Under the pieces are notes generated by a model that worked only from the letters and a program-made list of their open reading frames with translations, had not been told where the DNA came from and did not search any database. Both the position numbers and the translations under genes were made by a program. Positions 16,318 through 25,612 of a stretch of 43,215 nt of DNA are shown here, piece after piece. This DNA is from Rhizobium sp. Q54 (GTDB lineage: Bacteria > Pseudomonadota > Alphaproteobacteria > UBA7879 > VGCX01), in contig CAMBTM010000011.1 in assembly GCA_945870825.1 (NCBI GenBank), forward strand, positions 1 through 43,215, given 5' to 3'. Positions within the stretch are counted from its first letter, which is position 1; each line of letters opens with the position of its first letter.

Positions 16318-18341
16318 ATATTAACACTGTTTACCTGATCCTCAAGACTTTCTTGCACGATACCGTCTGAAAAAAATTGACCATCCCCTGTTGTTTTAAT
16401 ATTGCCACCTTCAACGGGGATTGTTTCAATTAATTTACCCTTAAGAGGACTTAGAACTCTTGTTGTTTGAGGATTAGGATTAAAAACATTCCCACTATCT
16501 GGATCAGAGGGGAACATTTCATCTGTTCCTTCATTGTCTTCCCATCCTTGTTTATGAAAGCGTCCTTGCATAGGATTTGAAAAACCATTGCCATTGCTTT
16601 GTGGCCCTCCCCATCCGGTTTGTCCTGTCATAGCTGGTACCATCATGCCTGATCCCATTCCGGGCCCCATTTTACTGCCCATACCAGCATTGCCATTCAC
16701 ACCAGAATTAATACCTGTAAAAGGGATATTTGCATTCCCAAAACCAGCCCCTGGTTGAAAAGACATAGATCCCGGCCCCCCAAGCCCAACGGCAGGATTA
16801 GGAAAAGCAGGTCCTGTCACAGCTGGAGGGACCATTGTCCCACCTGCCGTCCCAGTTGTGGCCCCATCTGTCTGCCCAGTCGCAACAGGAACAGACGGAG
16901 GGGTTCCAGCCCCAGAAACATCTGGAGACGGAGGGGTTCCAGCCCCAGAAACATCTGGAGACCCACTCGTCCCAGGTGCCGTGGGGGGGGCCATAAATGG
17001 ACTTTGAACAGCTCCTCCAATGCCTCCAGGTGCGCCGCCAGGAGCCGCGTTAGGATCAGGAGCCCCCCCTAGACTGTTAGGATCTGTGCCCCCCGAACCT
17101 CCCATCATACCACCTGGACCACCCATACCACTGGGATCCATGCCGCCGCCCATACCGCTCATACCAGCGCCCATACCGCTCATACCAGCGCCCATACCGC
17201 TCATGCCACCGCCCATACCCCCAAGTCCTCCCATCATAGCACCTGGACCACCCATACCACTTGGATCCATGCCGCCTCCTGGGGCTCCCATACCACCCAC
17301 TGCACCATCCGCATCACCTGCTAGAGTATCTCCAGTACGCGTCGCATCGGCTGCTGCCACATCTGCATCACCAGCGGCCGTTTCAGCTGCACTCTCATCC
17401 CCAACAGGTGGGGATAGCTTGTCTAAGCCTTCCTGCTTCTTTGCAAGTGCTTTGGTTTTTTTGTCTAAATTGGAATTGGCTGTTTTTTGGGCTTTTTTAG
17501 CATCTGCTAATTCTTTAGCAGCCTGCTTTTTTTGAGCTTTCGTTGCATTAGGGTCATTCAATACCTTGTCAGCATTAGCTTGTTTTTCAGCAACCAAAGC
17601 ATCCGCATCTTCTTTTTGTTTTTTCGCAGCATTTTTTTCTGCTTCAGCGGCATCCTTTTCCTGTGTTGCTTTTTTCGTGGCCGCCGCTTGCTTTAGTTCA
17701 CCTTGCTTAGCGTGAGCTGCCTTGGCTTTTGCATCCGCTGCATCTTTCTTAGTCTGGGCAGCGGCAATTCTCTTGGGATCCCCACTTTTTTTAGCCCGGG
17801 CTAATTCTTTATCAGCATCCTTGGATTCTTTATCGGCTGCCTTGCTTTCAGCTGCTGCAGCTTTAGACGCCGCTGCTTGATCAGCTTTTTCTTGAGCCGC
17901 TACCGCCCCAGATGCTTTCTTATCTGCTGCTTTAGCAGCAGCAGCCTTTGCATCAGCATCAGCTTTTTTCTTCTCAGCTGCTGCAATTTTTGCCTTATCA
18001 GGGGGTGTCTCTTTTTTCGCAGCATCTAATTCTTTTTGGGAATCAGCAGCCTCCTTGTCAGCGGCTGATTTAGCTGCTGCTTTTTCTTCAGCGTCCTTTT
18101 TAGCCGCATTTTCTGGGCTCAAGGCCTTTGCTGGCTTCTCCTCTTCTTCTTTCTTGTTGGACTCTGCTGCATCCGCATCTTTCTTTTCTTCTTCTTTCTT
18201 TTCAGACTCTTTTTCTTTTGTTTTATCATCAGCCGCCGCTTCTTTGGCTTCAGATTTCTCAGGTTTTTCATCGCTGTAATCACCAGCATAAACACTGTGG
18301 AAATTCAAAATAGACACTAGAAGAACGAAAAAACAAAACAT
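16314..18341 (-). CDS. Exported low-complexity protein, Lys/Glu/Ala then Gly/Met/Pro-rich (675 aa)
   Basis: A signal peptide (MFCFFVLLVSILNFHSVYAG) is followed by a highly charged Lys/Glu/Ala region up to about residue 310 that should form coiled coil or long helix (KKEEEKKDADAAESNKKEE). From about 350 to 594 comes a Gly/Met/Pro-rich stretch with several repeats: GMSGMGA three times in a row, GGGMDPSGMGGPG twice, PDVSGAGTPPS twice. A more ordinary C-terminal 80 residues ends in SLEDQVNSVNI. It starts 23 bases after the stop of the neighbouring 917-aa gene and is probably co-transcribed with it. No known family is recognised. Extracellular, surface or periplasmic filament-like roles are all possible. 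The proteins of this cluster share composition rather than clear domains. Confidence 0.75.
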   Translation of the reverse strand: MFCFFVLLVSILNFHSVYAGDYSDEKPEKSEAKEAAADDKTKEKESEKKEEEKKDADAAESNKKEEEEKPAKALSPENAAKKDAEEKAAAKSAADKEAADSQKELDAAKKETPPDKAKIAAAEKKKADADAKAAAAKAADKKASGAVAAQEKADQAAASKAAAAESKAADKESKDADKELARAKKSGDPKRIAAAQTKKDAADAKAKAAHAKQGELKQAAATKKATQEKDAAEAEKNAAKKQKEDADALVAEKQANADKVLNDPNATKAQKKQAAKELADAKKAQKTANSNLDKKTKALAKKQEGLDKLSPPVGDESAAETAAGDADVAAADATRTGDTLAGDADGAVGGMGAPGGGMDPSGMGGPGAMMGGLGGMGGGMSGMGAGMSGMGAGMSGMGGGMDPSGMGGPGGMMGGSGGTDPNSLGGAPDPNAAPGGAPGGIGGAVQSPFMAPPTAPGTSGSPDVSGAGTPPSPDVSGAGTPPSVPVATGQTDGATTGTAGGTMVPPAVTGPAFPNPAVGLGGPGSMSFQPGAGFGNANIPFTGINSGVNGNAGMGSKMGPGMGSGMMVPAMTGQTGWGGPQSNGNGFSNPMQGRFHKQGWEDNEGTDEMFPSDPDSGNVFNPNPQTTRVLSPLKGKLIETIPVEGGNIKTTGDGQFFSDGIVQESLEDQVNSVNI

Positions 18342-18364
18342 CAGATAAAACCTATAGTTAATAT

Positions 18365-21118
18365 TTAAGTGCCTGATCGTACCTTATCGATAAGTCCAAC
18401 AAGGGTTGTTGTAAAATTTTTCATTTTTTCAAGAGGGTCTTTAGGCATAAACCCTGAATATTGGATAAGATACGCTTCTTGTAATCTTGTAACAGCTGCT
18501 GTCATATTGCTACGAACAGACTCTTGCGATATTTCTTCCTTGGTAAACTCACTTGCAATAGAGGCTTCAAGAGCGCCAATCAACTCCCTAAGAAGTACCC
18601 CGTCATGTAATAATTTTTCTGCACCTTTTTCTTCTGGCTTAACCTCAAAAACTCCTTCTTTATTCTCTTCTTCATTAACATCCTTTAAACCAATCCCTGT
18701 TGACCGTGTACGCGTTCTTGTCTTTGTGTTTCCTAGCTCTGTTGCTTGTTTAATCTGTTCTTCTGATGGCGATATATTCCAATCTCCGTTATAATAGTAA
18801 TCTAAAAGATCAAGCCAAATACCTTGCAATCTGTTCGTAGGTATTGTGGATAATATGGATAGATCACCCTGAATAATCTTATCGAGATTATCATTAGATA
18901 AACCACTCAAGGCACTCTCCGCTTTTTTGCGACGCGCTTGATGTGCTATAATTGTCTTTTGGGCCGTGCTTGTATTTAAAATTGCATCATTATTAGCCTG
19001 TTTAACAAATTGAATAACATCATCACTGGACACCCGCATATCAATGCTAAGTGTTGCCCCTCGATTGAAAACACCCTCCCTAAGATACTTCACAAGCTCT
19101 TCTATCGGGGTTACTTGCGCCCCTAAACCTCTTGCGATAACAATCCTTCTTGTCACAGTTCCTCTGGTTAACTGAATATTTTGATTTTCTTGTGCATAAA
19201 CTTGCATTGCAAGAATTTTAAGAATCTTATCAAGGAATGTCTGCACCTGCGTATAGGTCAATTGAGGAGGCAATTGGGATTCAGGATCTCTCAGTGCCGC
19301 ATCAAGTTTATCCTTATAATCCATTAAAATATCAGGCGTTTGCGCATAAAGCTCTTTATCAGACAAGGCATGAGCCGTATTATAGATGGTGTAAATTTGT
19401 TGCATCAAAGCATTTTGACTTGTACGGAATGGATTGGGCGTGCTTGGGCTATCAATCGCCGCAAGTACTTTTTCCACCTTCTGTGCATGAGCCTCAAGCG
19501 TTTTCACCAATGCGTTATCAGAGCCCTGTGCACGTTCCGTATCAGTATATTTTTTAATACCCTCAATAATCCCCAAGATGTCTGCTTTTAAGGCAACAAT
19601 ATCATCCCTGTTCATTTGGAATGCTGTTGCTGCAGTGGTTGTTGAAGATGTTGTCAGAGATGACGTTGAAGCAAGATGGGCAGAAGATCCCATGCGCCCC
19701 CTATAGGGTCTTGAAGCGGTTGCTGAAGATGTTACAGGTCCAATCCGTCTGGTATTATCAATCAGGGCCTCCCAATCTGTATCAGCCACACTATCCATCA
19801 TGTTATCAAAGAGTTTGCCCTTTGCAATCAGCATATTATAAAGAGAACGATTGATACGTTGCACTGTATCTTCATCTTTGCGACGGACAGCTTCGCCTTT
19901 TGCTTGATTAAGCTGGCGCTCATCAAAAGCAATTTTCTCAATACTACCCTCTAATTCTTTAACTGTCATGTTCGCTGTCGATGATTGATAAGCACCCTGT
20001 AAACGTCTTGAAGAATAGGAACGTCTTGAAGAAGCAGGTTTCCTTAAAAGAAGATCTTCACCAAGACCATCCGGGGTAATCCATTTCTCCAATAATGCGT
20101 TAAGACGGGCTATACGTTCTTGACGCACTCCCACATCTGGGAGTTTTGATGCATTAGGGTCGAGGAGTAATGTGCTGGGATCTGTTAAAGCGAGGTTAAC
20201 CCGACTCATTTGAACATCAATATCCGCAATGTCCACACCCTGTGGTAATTCATCAGGATTGACAGCAACAAGATCTTCTAAATCTTTTTGATAACGCTCT
20301 AAATCTTTAGGCGACCTATTGGCAAGAACACTATTCGTTAAGCCTCTCACTATACGGTAAGCCCCCACACTACGCTGTGCTTGGAGCTTTTGACCAATAG
20401 ATGTTTGCGTTTGCAATACTGAAAGTACATCCGTCATCCCAGGTGTCATTGTTGGTATTCCTGAAACACTAGGACCCATCTCACTCATCATCATAAGACC
20501 AAGGGGATCTGCTTGAAATCCGCCACCAAATGCCCCGCTGGCAAATGAAGAACCAAAAGAAGGAAAAGAACCCATACCCCCCATGCCTACGCCGCCCATA
20601 CCGCCCATGCCTCCGTAAGGATTCATAACAGGCAACATTTGGCTAATGGGAGGTGCAATCATAGTTGCTCCAATCCAACTTCCTCCCATAGACATACCAC
20701 CCATACCCATCGTAGGCATACCAGGGAATCCCCCACCAACGGGAATTCCAGTTGGAATCATCGGATTATTAGGATCATAGCCAGATCCAACTTGCGTAAT
20801 AGGGCCTTGCATTCCTCCCGGTGAAACCATGAGAGATCCACTTCCAAAAGAACTACCCCCCCCTTGATAAACTGTTACATTCGTTACAGGTGGTGGTGCA
20901 TAGGGACCCTGCGGAGACTGCCCATACCCTGGTGGCGGGGGACCATAGGGATTATATCCCGGTGGGGGGGGGCCATAAGGATTATAACCAGGAACAGAGG
21001 GATAATATCCTTGTGGGCCATAGCTTGGCGGACCATAAGGATAAGCACCAGGATAGCTAGGCATCCCGAACAAAACCAGAATCAATAACGCTAAAATAGA
21101 AAAAACTGAGCTACGCAT
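18365..21118 (-). CDS. Exported protein with Pro/Gly/Tyr-rich N-terminus and helical C-terminus (917 aa)
   Basis: The N-terminus (MRSSVFSILALLILVLFGMP) is a signal peptide. Residues about 24-75 are Pro/Tyr/Gly-rich with the decamer GYNPYGPPPP twice in tandem. Residues about 75-240 are Gly/Met/Pro-rich (GMGGMGGVGMGGMGSFPSFG). The remaining about 670 residues look like a long helical, soluble region with polar Ser/Thr-rich linkers (TSSLTTSSTTTAATA near 495) and no Cys. It is preceded by GGGAGG eleven bases before the ATG and followed by the 675-aa gene. I do not recognise the family. The architecture resembles surface or matrix proteins with flexible sticky N-terminal repeats, but that is inference. 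Confidence 0.8.
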   Translation of the reverse strand: MRSSVFSILALLILVLFGMPSYPGAYPYGPPSYGPQGYYPSVPGYNPYGPPPPGYNPYGPPPPGYGQSPQGPYAPPPVTNVTVYQGGGSSFGSGSLMVSPGGMQGPITQVGSGYDPNNPMIPTGIPVGGGFPGMPTMGMGGMSMGGSWIGATMIAPPISQMLPVMNPYGGMGGMGGVGMGGMGSFPSFGSSFASGAFGGGFQADPLGLMMMSEMGPSVSGIPTMTPGMTDVLSVLQTQTSIGQKLQAQRSVGAYRIVRGLTNSVLANRSPKDLERYQKDLEDLVAVNPDELPQGVDIADIDVQMSRVNLALTDPSTLLLDPNASKLPDVGVRQERIARLNALLEKWITPDGLGEDLLLRKPASSRRSYSSRRLQGAYQSSTANMTVKELEGSIEKIAFDERQLNQAKGEAVRRKDEDTVQRINRSLYNMLIAKGKLFDNMMDSVADTDWEALIDNTRRIGPVTSSATASRPYRGRMGSSAHLASTSSLTTSSTTTAATAFQMNRDDIVALKADILGIIEGIKKYTDTERAQGSDNALVKTLEAHAQKVEKVLAAIDSPSTPNPFRTSQNALMQQIYTIYNTAHALSDKELYAQTPDILMDYKDKLDAALRDPESQLPPQLTYTQVQTFLDKILKILAMQVYAQENQNIQLTRGTVTRRIVIARGLGAQVTPIEELVKYLREGVFNRGATLSIDMRVSSDDVIQFVKQANNDAILNTSTAQKTIIAHQARRKKAESALSGLSNDNLDKIIQGDLSILSTIPTNRLQGIWLDLLDYYYNGDWNISPSEEQIKQATELGNTKTRTRTRSTGIGLKDVNEEENKEGVFEVKPEEKGAEKLLHDGVLLRELIGALEASIASEFTKEEISQESVRSNMTAAVTRLQEAYLIQYSGFMPKDPLEKMKNFTTTLVGLIDKVRSGT

Positions 21119-21273
21119 TCGCTGTAAAGCCCTCCCATTATGAAACCCTGAGATTTCTTATACTTTATAATTACTTACAGGTTACCAGAGATTTCCGTTA
21201 AATGGCAAGGCGTTAATTCAAGATGTCACAAAATTCCTGACAGAACCTGCTAACAATAAATTTCACAAAATCA

Positions 21274-21301
21274 TTAAAACAAAGGGGGGATTACACCCCC
21301 C
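21274..21301 (-). terminator. Terminator after the 425-aa exported protein gene
   Basis: The minus strand has a six-base G/C stem, GGGGGG-TGTAAT-CCCCCC (21284-21301), followed by TTTGTTTT. It lies 30 bases beyond the stop codon and separates this gene from the next two. Confidence 0.85.
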
Positions 21302-21331
21302 TCAATCTCAAAATTTCAAAGATTTTTTTCT

Positions 21332-22609
21332 TTATTTGGAGATATACTTCCAATTACTTCCGTCTGCTCTTGGCAGAAAATTATCACGCTTGATTTCACT
21401 TTCCCTAATATCAAATTCATCTCCAATGACAAGATCTCGACCCATAATACTTTCGATATTAGATCTTTTATCCGTATGAATTTGGTATTTAGCCCCACGA
21501 TCAGTCTCGAGGTAAATATTCCGTTGCCCTTCACCTACGTCTGTAACTCTCACACGAATAAATCCTTCTGCTGGCGCAGCTTCTGCCGCAGCCCTTGCTT
21601 CTGCCGCAGCTTTTGCTTGTTCCGCAGCCCTTGCTTGTTCCGCAGCTCTTGCTTCTGCCGCAGCTTTTGCTTGTTCCGCAGCCCTTGCCTCTGCCGCAGC
21701 CGTTGCGTATCCCGCAGCCGTTGCTTTTGCCGCAGCCGTTGCTTCTGCCGCAGCTATTAGTCCTGCTCTAGCTCTTACTAATGCCTCATCTCTTCCTAAT
21801 GCCTCAGATCTTGCGCCTGCCGCAGCCGTTGCTTCTGCCTCAGCTATTCGTCTTGCTTCTTCTTTCTCAGACATTGCATTACTTAGAACACCATTTCTTG
21901 CTGTAACAGCGTCGCGGAAGTTGTCTTGTGTTGCTTTGCTTAATTTTTCTAGTGCGAGCTCAGCTCGGTCCAACTCACGGCGTGATTCAGAATATTTTTT
22001 TCGTGCGTCTAATAACATTATCCCTGCATCAACTACTGTTTTTTTAAGACTTTCTTTTTCTTTTTCTATGCCACGTCGCTTATCGGTAGCACTCACTGTC
22101 AGTACTGCTCTGATTTCCATAATGTTGAGATTTGCGGCTGCTTGATCAAGTTTTTTTTCTAGATATTTTACCTTTGCATCAAGCATATGTATTTGTGCCG
22201 GCAGGATTGCGCTGGTTGCGTCGCCTAATGATTTCATTGTTTCTTGTGTTCGGTGCCCAAGGTCTGCAAAATTGGCCCTGTTGTAAGCAGTTGTTAGTTT
22301 CGCAACGTTGTTTGCTGCTGTTTCCATAGCGTCTGCTGCTTGGGTAATTTCTTGCATTATCCTCGTTTGCTTCGCTCTCTCCGTTTTTAACATATTCAAA
22401 TAATCTTGTGGTTTAATAGGTTCTTCCCTATTATAGTCTTTCGCCAAAGTTCTTGCTTCCGCCTCAGCCGTTGCGAGCACCTCAGCCTCCGGTGCTCTCT
22501 GTTCAAAAGCGCGTTCTGCACTTCCACTTGCAGCTTCACTTGCACTTGCATCACACGATAAAACGACCAAACAGCCTAACAAATTTTTTTTGATTGATTT
22601 AAATTGCAT
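21332..22609 (-). CDS. Exported Ala-rich coiled-coil protein (425 aa)
   Basis: The N-terminus MQFKSIKKNLLGCLVVLSC looks like a signal peptide. The Cys at 19 could make it a lipoprotein, although the -2 Leu is atypical for a lipobox. Residues about 40-280 are long amphipathic helices (IMQEITQAADAMETAANNVAKL; KKYSESRRELDRAELALEKL). Residues about 283-348 are near-perfect Ala/Glu/Arg/Lys heptad-type repeats (AEARAAEQAKAA). A separate, probably beta-rich C-terminal domain of 75 residues follows (GFIRVRVTDVGEGQRNIYLE). GGGAG precedes the ATG by twelve bases. It has its own terminator and is the first of three exported low-complexity proteins. No family is recognised. TolA-like or envelope-spanning functions are conceivable. 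Confidence 0.75.
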   Translation of the reverse strand: MQFKSIKKNLLGCLVVLSCDASASEAASGSAERAFEQRAPEAEVLATAEAEARTLAKDYNREEPIKPQDYLNMLKTERAKQTRIMQEITQAADAMETAANNVAKLTTAYNRANFADLGHRTQETMKSLGDATSAILPAQIHMLDAKVKYLEKKLDQAAANLNIMEIRAVLTVSATDKRRGIEKEKESLKKTVVDAGIMLLDARKKYSESRRELDRAELALEKLSKATQDNFRDAVTARNGVLSNAMSEKEEARRIAEAEATAAAGARSEALGRDEALVRARAGLIAAAEATAAAKATAAGYATAAAEARAAEQAKAAAEARAAEQARAAEQAKAAAEARAAAEAAPAEGFIRVRVTDVGEGQRNIYLETDRGAKYQIHTDKRSNIESIMGRDLVIGDEFDIRESEIKRDNFLPRADGSNWKYISK

Positions 22610-22783
22610 TTAAATTGTCTCCCAGTTTTATGCATATTTTTTTTATATATCTATTTTTAGAATAACCCAAACTGACCTTTTGTGTCTAGGTCATTTTTCT
22701 AAATGTCAGAAACACAAGATACCCTTGGCAAAAAATAGTGTAGCTTTTTAAAACAAGATATGATAGACATAGGTGAAATTTGA

Positions 22784-22860
<77 letters not shown>

Positions 22861-22951
22861 ATTTTTTTCCAACGAGTTCCCTAATTTTATCTGTTTATAT
22901 AAAAGTTTTTAAGTTCACAAATAACCATTTGTAAAACCTGGAGACGTTCAC

Positions 22952-23110
22952 ATGAAGCATAAACTCCCTCTTTTTGAAAATTATAAAATCCGTCGTCACT
23001 TTGATGAAAAAACCCTTCTCTCCATCGATCATTCAAACACCGCTAAAGCCCCACCAGTGCCGTCCTCCAGAGCTGATACATCGCCTACGAAATGTGTGAG
23101 AGAAATGTAG
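22952..23110 (+). pseudogene. Truncated Bro-N/phage-antirepressor-like gene, 5' fragment
   Basis: The ATG has GGAG eight bases upstream and encodes MKHKLPLFENYKIRRHFDEK, which resembles the start of Bro-N/DinD-type proteins (IRR..DEKT...). After about residue 20 the frame runs into the inverted repeat fragment and ends at TAG (23108-23110) after 52 codons, so the DNA-binding domain is lost. It lies just downstream of the initiator tRNA, a common place for phage or mobile DNA. The family call is by eye and rests on 20 residues. Confidence 0.55.
23007..23070 (-). repeat. Inverted partial copy of the palindromic repeat
   Basis: On the minus strand this reads GGACGGCACTGGTGGGG, GCTTTAGCGGTGTTTGAATG, then ATCGATGGAG, matching the right part of the dispersed repeat (35522-35585). 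It abuts copy 2 head to head, sharing the AGCT junction at 23071. It interrupts the Bro-N-like gene. Confidence 0.8.
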
Positions 23111-23452
23111 GCTTTTTTTGTTTTAAAGCCCTTGAAAATACTGTATTTTACCCCCCCGACGCCGTCTTCCAGAGTCCTGCCGCAGGCAGGGCGTGGGACC
23201 CAGGAGGTTAGCCGAATGGCTAAAATATCCCCTTTCAACTGTCTAAAATGGTGAGGGAATCAAATCGTGAGTAGCCCTAACGGGCTATTTTTCTGGATCC
23301 CACGCCCACCTTCGGTGGGCTCTGGAGGACAGCGTCGGGGGAGCTTCAGTGGGCTCTGGAGGACGGCACTGGTGGGGATTTAGCGGTGTCTGAATGATCG
23401 ATGGAGAAAAGGGGTTTTCTTTATCATAAATTTCGCAGGCGTTGTATCAGCT
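23071..23452 (+). repeat. Palindromic dispersed repeat, copy 2
   Basis: A full-length copy begins AGCTGATACATCGCCTACG and ends GCGTTGTATCAGCT. Its termini are inverted repeats (CATCGCCTACGAAAT against ATTTCGCAGGCGTTG). It is about 30 bases longer than copy 3. Its right arm carries a tandem duplication, with GGGCTCTGGAGGACRGCR occurring twice, near 23318 and 23349. The inner hairpins CCTGCC-GCA-GGCAGG and GCCCACC-TTC-GGTGGGC are perfect. Between the Bro-N fragment and tkt nothing else is coded. Confidence 0.9.
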
Positions 23453-23564
23453 CGGGAAGACGGCTTCGGGGGTTGCGCGTTCAATGAATACCCCCTGGGA
23501 AATTAAAGAAACATTGATGTCTTAAATGAAAAATAAAACAATATTCCAAAAATATACTTCTCTG

Positions 23565-23593
23565 TTGATACACTCCTTAAGAACCTCTATTAT
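23565..23593 (+). promoter_or_regulatory. Sigma70-type promoter of tkt-gap
   Basis: TTGATA (23565-23570) and TATTAT (23588-23593) are separated by 17 bases and lie 27 bases before the tkt ATG. The leader contains the AAAAAGG ribosome site. Confidence 0.7.
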
Positions 23594-23620
23594 GCCTTCA
23601 ACATCAAAAAGGTTCAAAAT

Positions 23621-25612
23621 ATGCATAAAGACAAAACCCTTGTTGCTTCCATGGCCAACGCCATTCGTTTCTTGTCCGCTGATGCGGTAGAACGTGCCCA
23701 GTCAGGTCATCCTGGCATGCCGCTCGGCATGGCAGATGTTGCAACTGTTCTATTCACTGAATTTCTTAAATATTCCCCAACCAATCCCGAATGGCTTGAC
23801 CGAGATCGCTTTGTCTTGTCCGCAGGGCATGGATCGATGTTGCTTTATAGCCTTTTGTATCTGACCGGTTATGAAGATATGACCCTTGAGGATATTAAAA
23901 ACTTTCGTCAGCTTCACAGTAAAACGGCTGGCCACCCTGAATACGGCGAAGCCAAAGGGATTGAAACAACGACCGGCCCCTTGGGCCAAGGTCTTGCAAC
24001 CGCCGTTGGTATGGCTATGGCAGAGAAAAATCTTGAGGCCCGGTTTGGATCAAGCCTTGTTGATCATCACACCTACGTCATTGTGGGGGATGGGTGTTTG
24101 ATGGAAGGTATTAGCCAAGAGGCTATTTCCTTTGCAGGTCATTTGAAACTTTCCAAACTGATTGTTCTTTTTGATGATAATAAAATCACAATTGATGGTC
24201 CAACCTCCCTTTCAACTTCGGAAGATCATAAGAAACGCTTTGAAGCCTGTGGGTGGGATGTGTTTGAGGCTGATGGGCATGATGTGGCTGATATCCGAAA
24301 GGCCTTGTCCCATGCCAAAAATTCCCCCAACCCTGCCATGATTGCATGTCACACAACGATTGGTTTTGGGGCGCCCACAAAAGCAGGATCCTCTGGATCC
24401 CATGGATCACCTCTCGGGGCTGAGGAACTAAAGGGTCTGCGGGCAGCATTAAACTGGCCCCATGACCCTTTTGTCATCCCAAACGATATTTTGAAAGCTT
24501 GGCGTACCGCTTCTGCAGAAGGCGACGCCCTTTTTGAAGCCTGGGATAAACGGGTGAGAGAACTTCCCGAACCGTTAACAAAATCTTTTTTCAATCAACA
24601 AAAGAAAGAAATTGAGCCTCTTTGGGACAATGCTCTGACTGATTTTTGCAAAAAGACTATTGAAAAAAAATCCAAAATGGCAACCCGCAAAAGTTCCCAG
24701 CATGTCCTAGATGTTTTAACACCTCATTTACCCCAATTGATGGGTGGATCCGCCGATTTGACGGGATCTAATAATACAAAAGCTGCAACCATGAGATCTG
24801 TGACCCCTCATGATGCGAGTGGAAATTATATTTATTACGGAATCCGGGAACATGCCATGACGGCAATGATGAACGGAATGGCACTTCATGGTGGATTCAT
24901 CCCCTATGGAGGCACATTTCTGACATTTTCCGACTATTGTAAGCCCAGCATTCGTTTGGCGGCCCTCATGAAGCAACGCAGCATTTTTCTCATGACCCAC
25001 GATTCCATTGGCCTTGGGGAAGATGGTCCCACGCACCAACCCATTGAACATTTGATGAGCATGCGGGCCATTCCCTATCTGCAAGTTTTCCGTCCCATGG
25101 ATACCATTGAAACGGCTGAAGCGTGGGATATTGCCATCAAAACCATTGACGCCCCATCCATGATTGTCTTGAGTCGTCAAGATTTACCAACCCTTCGGTC
25201 ATCCGTTGATCAGAATCTAACGGCCCAGGGGGGATACATTTTATCAGAAGTTGACAATCCCACCGTCACTTTGCTTGCAACAGGATCCGAAGTCTCTATT
25301 GCCATCGGCGTGAAGGCTCTTTTAAAAACCCATGGGATTTGTGCAAAAGTTGTCTCCCTTCCCTGTTTTGAACTGTTTGATAAGCAGTCCCATGATTATC
25401 GACATCATGTATTGAGTGGGAAATTAAAAGTCTCCATCGAAGCTGGCACCACCTTTGGGTGGGAAAAATATGTGGGACTTGAGGGCCTTCGCTTTGGTAT
25501 CGACACCTTTGGGGCGTCAGGTCCAGCCCCTGACCTCTATAACTACTTTGGGTTAACCGCAGAAAAAATTACGGATAAAATTTTAACCACACTTAAGGGA
25601 GGACACGCATGA
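23621..25612 (+). CDS. tkt: Transketolase
   Basis: Transketolase moves two-carbon units between sugar phosphates using thiamine diphosphate (pentose phosphate pathway). The 663-residue protein is full length. Visible motifs are SADAVERAQSGHPGMPLGMAD at the N-terminus, the TPP/metal-binding GDGCLMEGISQEA (about 156-168), FDDNKITIDG, and the pyrimidine-domain GIREHAMTAMMNGMALHGG near 410. The C-terminal domain begins after LATGSEVSIAI. Its TGA stop overlaps the ATG of gap (ATGA), so the two are translationally coupled. Together they join the pentose phosphate and glycolytic pathways. Confidence 0.97.
   Translation: MHKDKTLVASMANAIRFLSADAVERAQSGHPGMPLGMADVATVLFTEFLKYSPTNPEWLDRDRFVLSAGHGSMLLYSLLYLTGYEDMTLEDIKNFRQLHSKTAGHPEYGEAKGIETTTGPLGQGLATAVGMAMAEKNLEARFGSSLVDHHTYVIVGDGCLMEGISQEAISFAGHLKLSKLIVLFDDNKITIDGPTSLSTSEDHKKRFEACGWDVFEADGHDVADIRKALSHAKNSPNPAMIACHTTIGFGAPTKAGSSGSHGSPLGAEELKGLRAALNWPHDPFVIPNDILKAWRTASAEGDALFEAWDKRVRELPEPLTKSFFNQQKKEIEPLWDNALTDFCKKTIEKKSKMATRKSSQHVLDVLTPHLPQLMGGSADLTGSNNTKAATMRSVTPHDASGNYIYYGIREHAMTAMMNGMALHGGFIPYGGTFLTFSDYCKPSIRLAALMKQRSIFLMTHDSIGLGEDGPTHQPIEHLMSMRAIPYLQVFRPMDTIETAEAWDIAIKTIDAPSMIVLSRQDLPTLRSSVDQNLTAQGGYILSEVDNPTVTLLATGSEVSIAIGVKALLKTHGICAKVVSLPCFELFDKQSHDYRHHVLSGKLKVSIEAGTTFGWEKYVGLEGLRFGIDTFGASGPAPDLYNYFGLTAEKITDKILTTLKGGHA

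Noticed and set aside
17020-17535. Pro/Ile-rich plus-strand frame opposite the 675-aa exported protein
   Set aside because: It is the complement of the Gly/Met repeat (Pro/Ile) and has no start signals. The minus strand has a signal peptide and ribosome site.
21476-21760. Cys/Arg/Ser-rich plus-strand frame
   Set aside because: Its repeats are the reverse complement of the Ala-rich coiled-coil codons of the 425-aa gene.
21570-21760. Regular short repeats suggesting a CRISPR array
   Set aside because: The periodicity is codon-based (GCN/CGC Ala-Glu-Arg repeats) within an open frame, without distinct spacers.
23029-23238. 69-residue minus-strand frame within repeat copy 2
   Set aside because: It follows the palindromic repeat, has no ribosome site, and the frame is not kept in the other copies.
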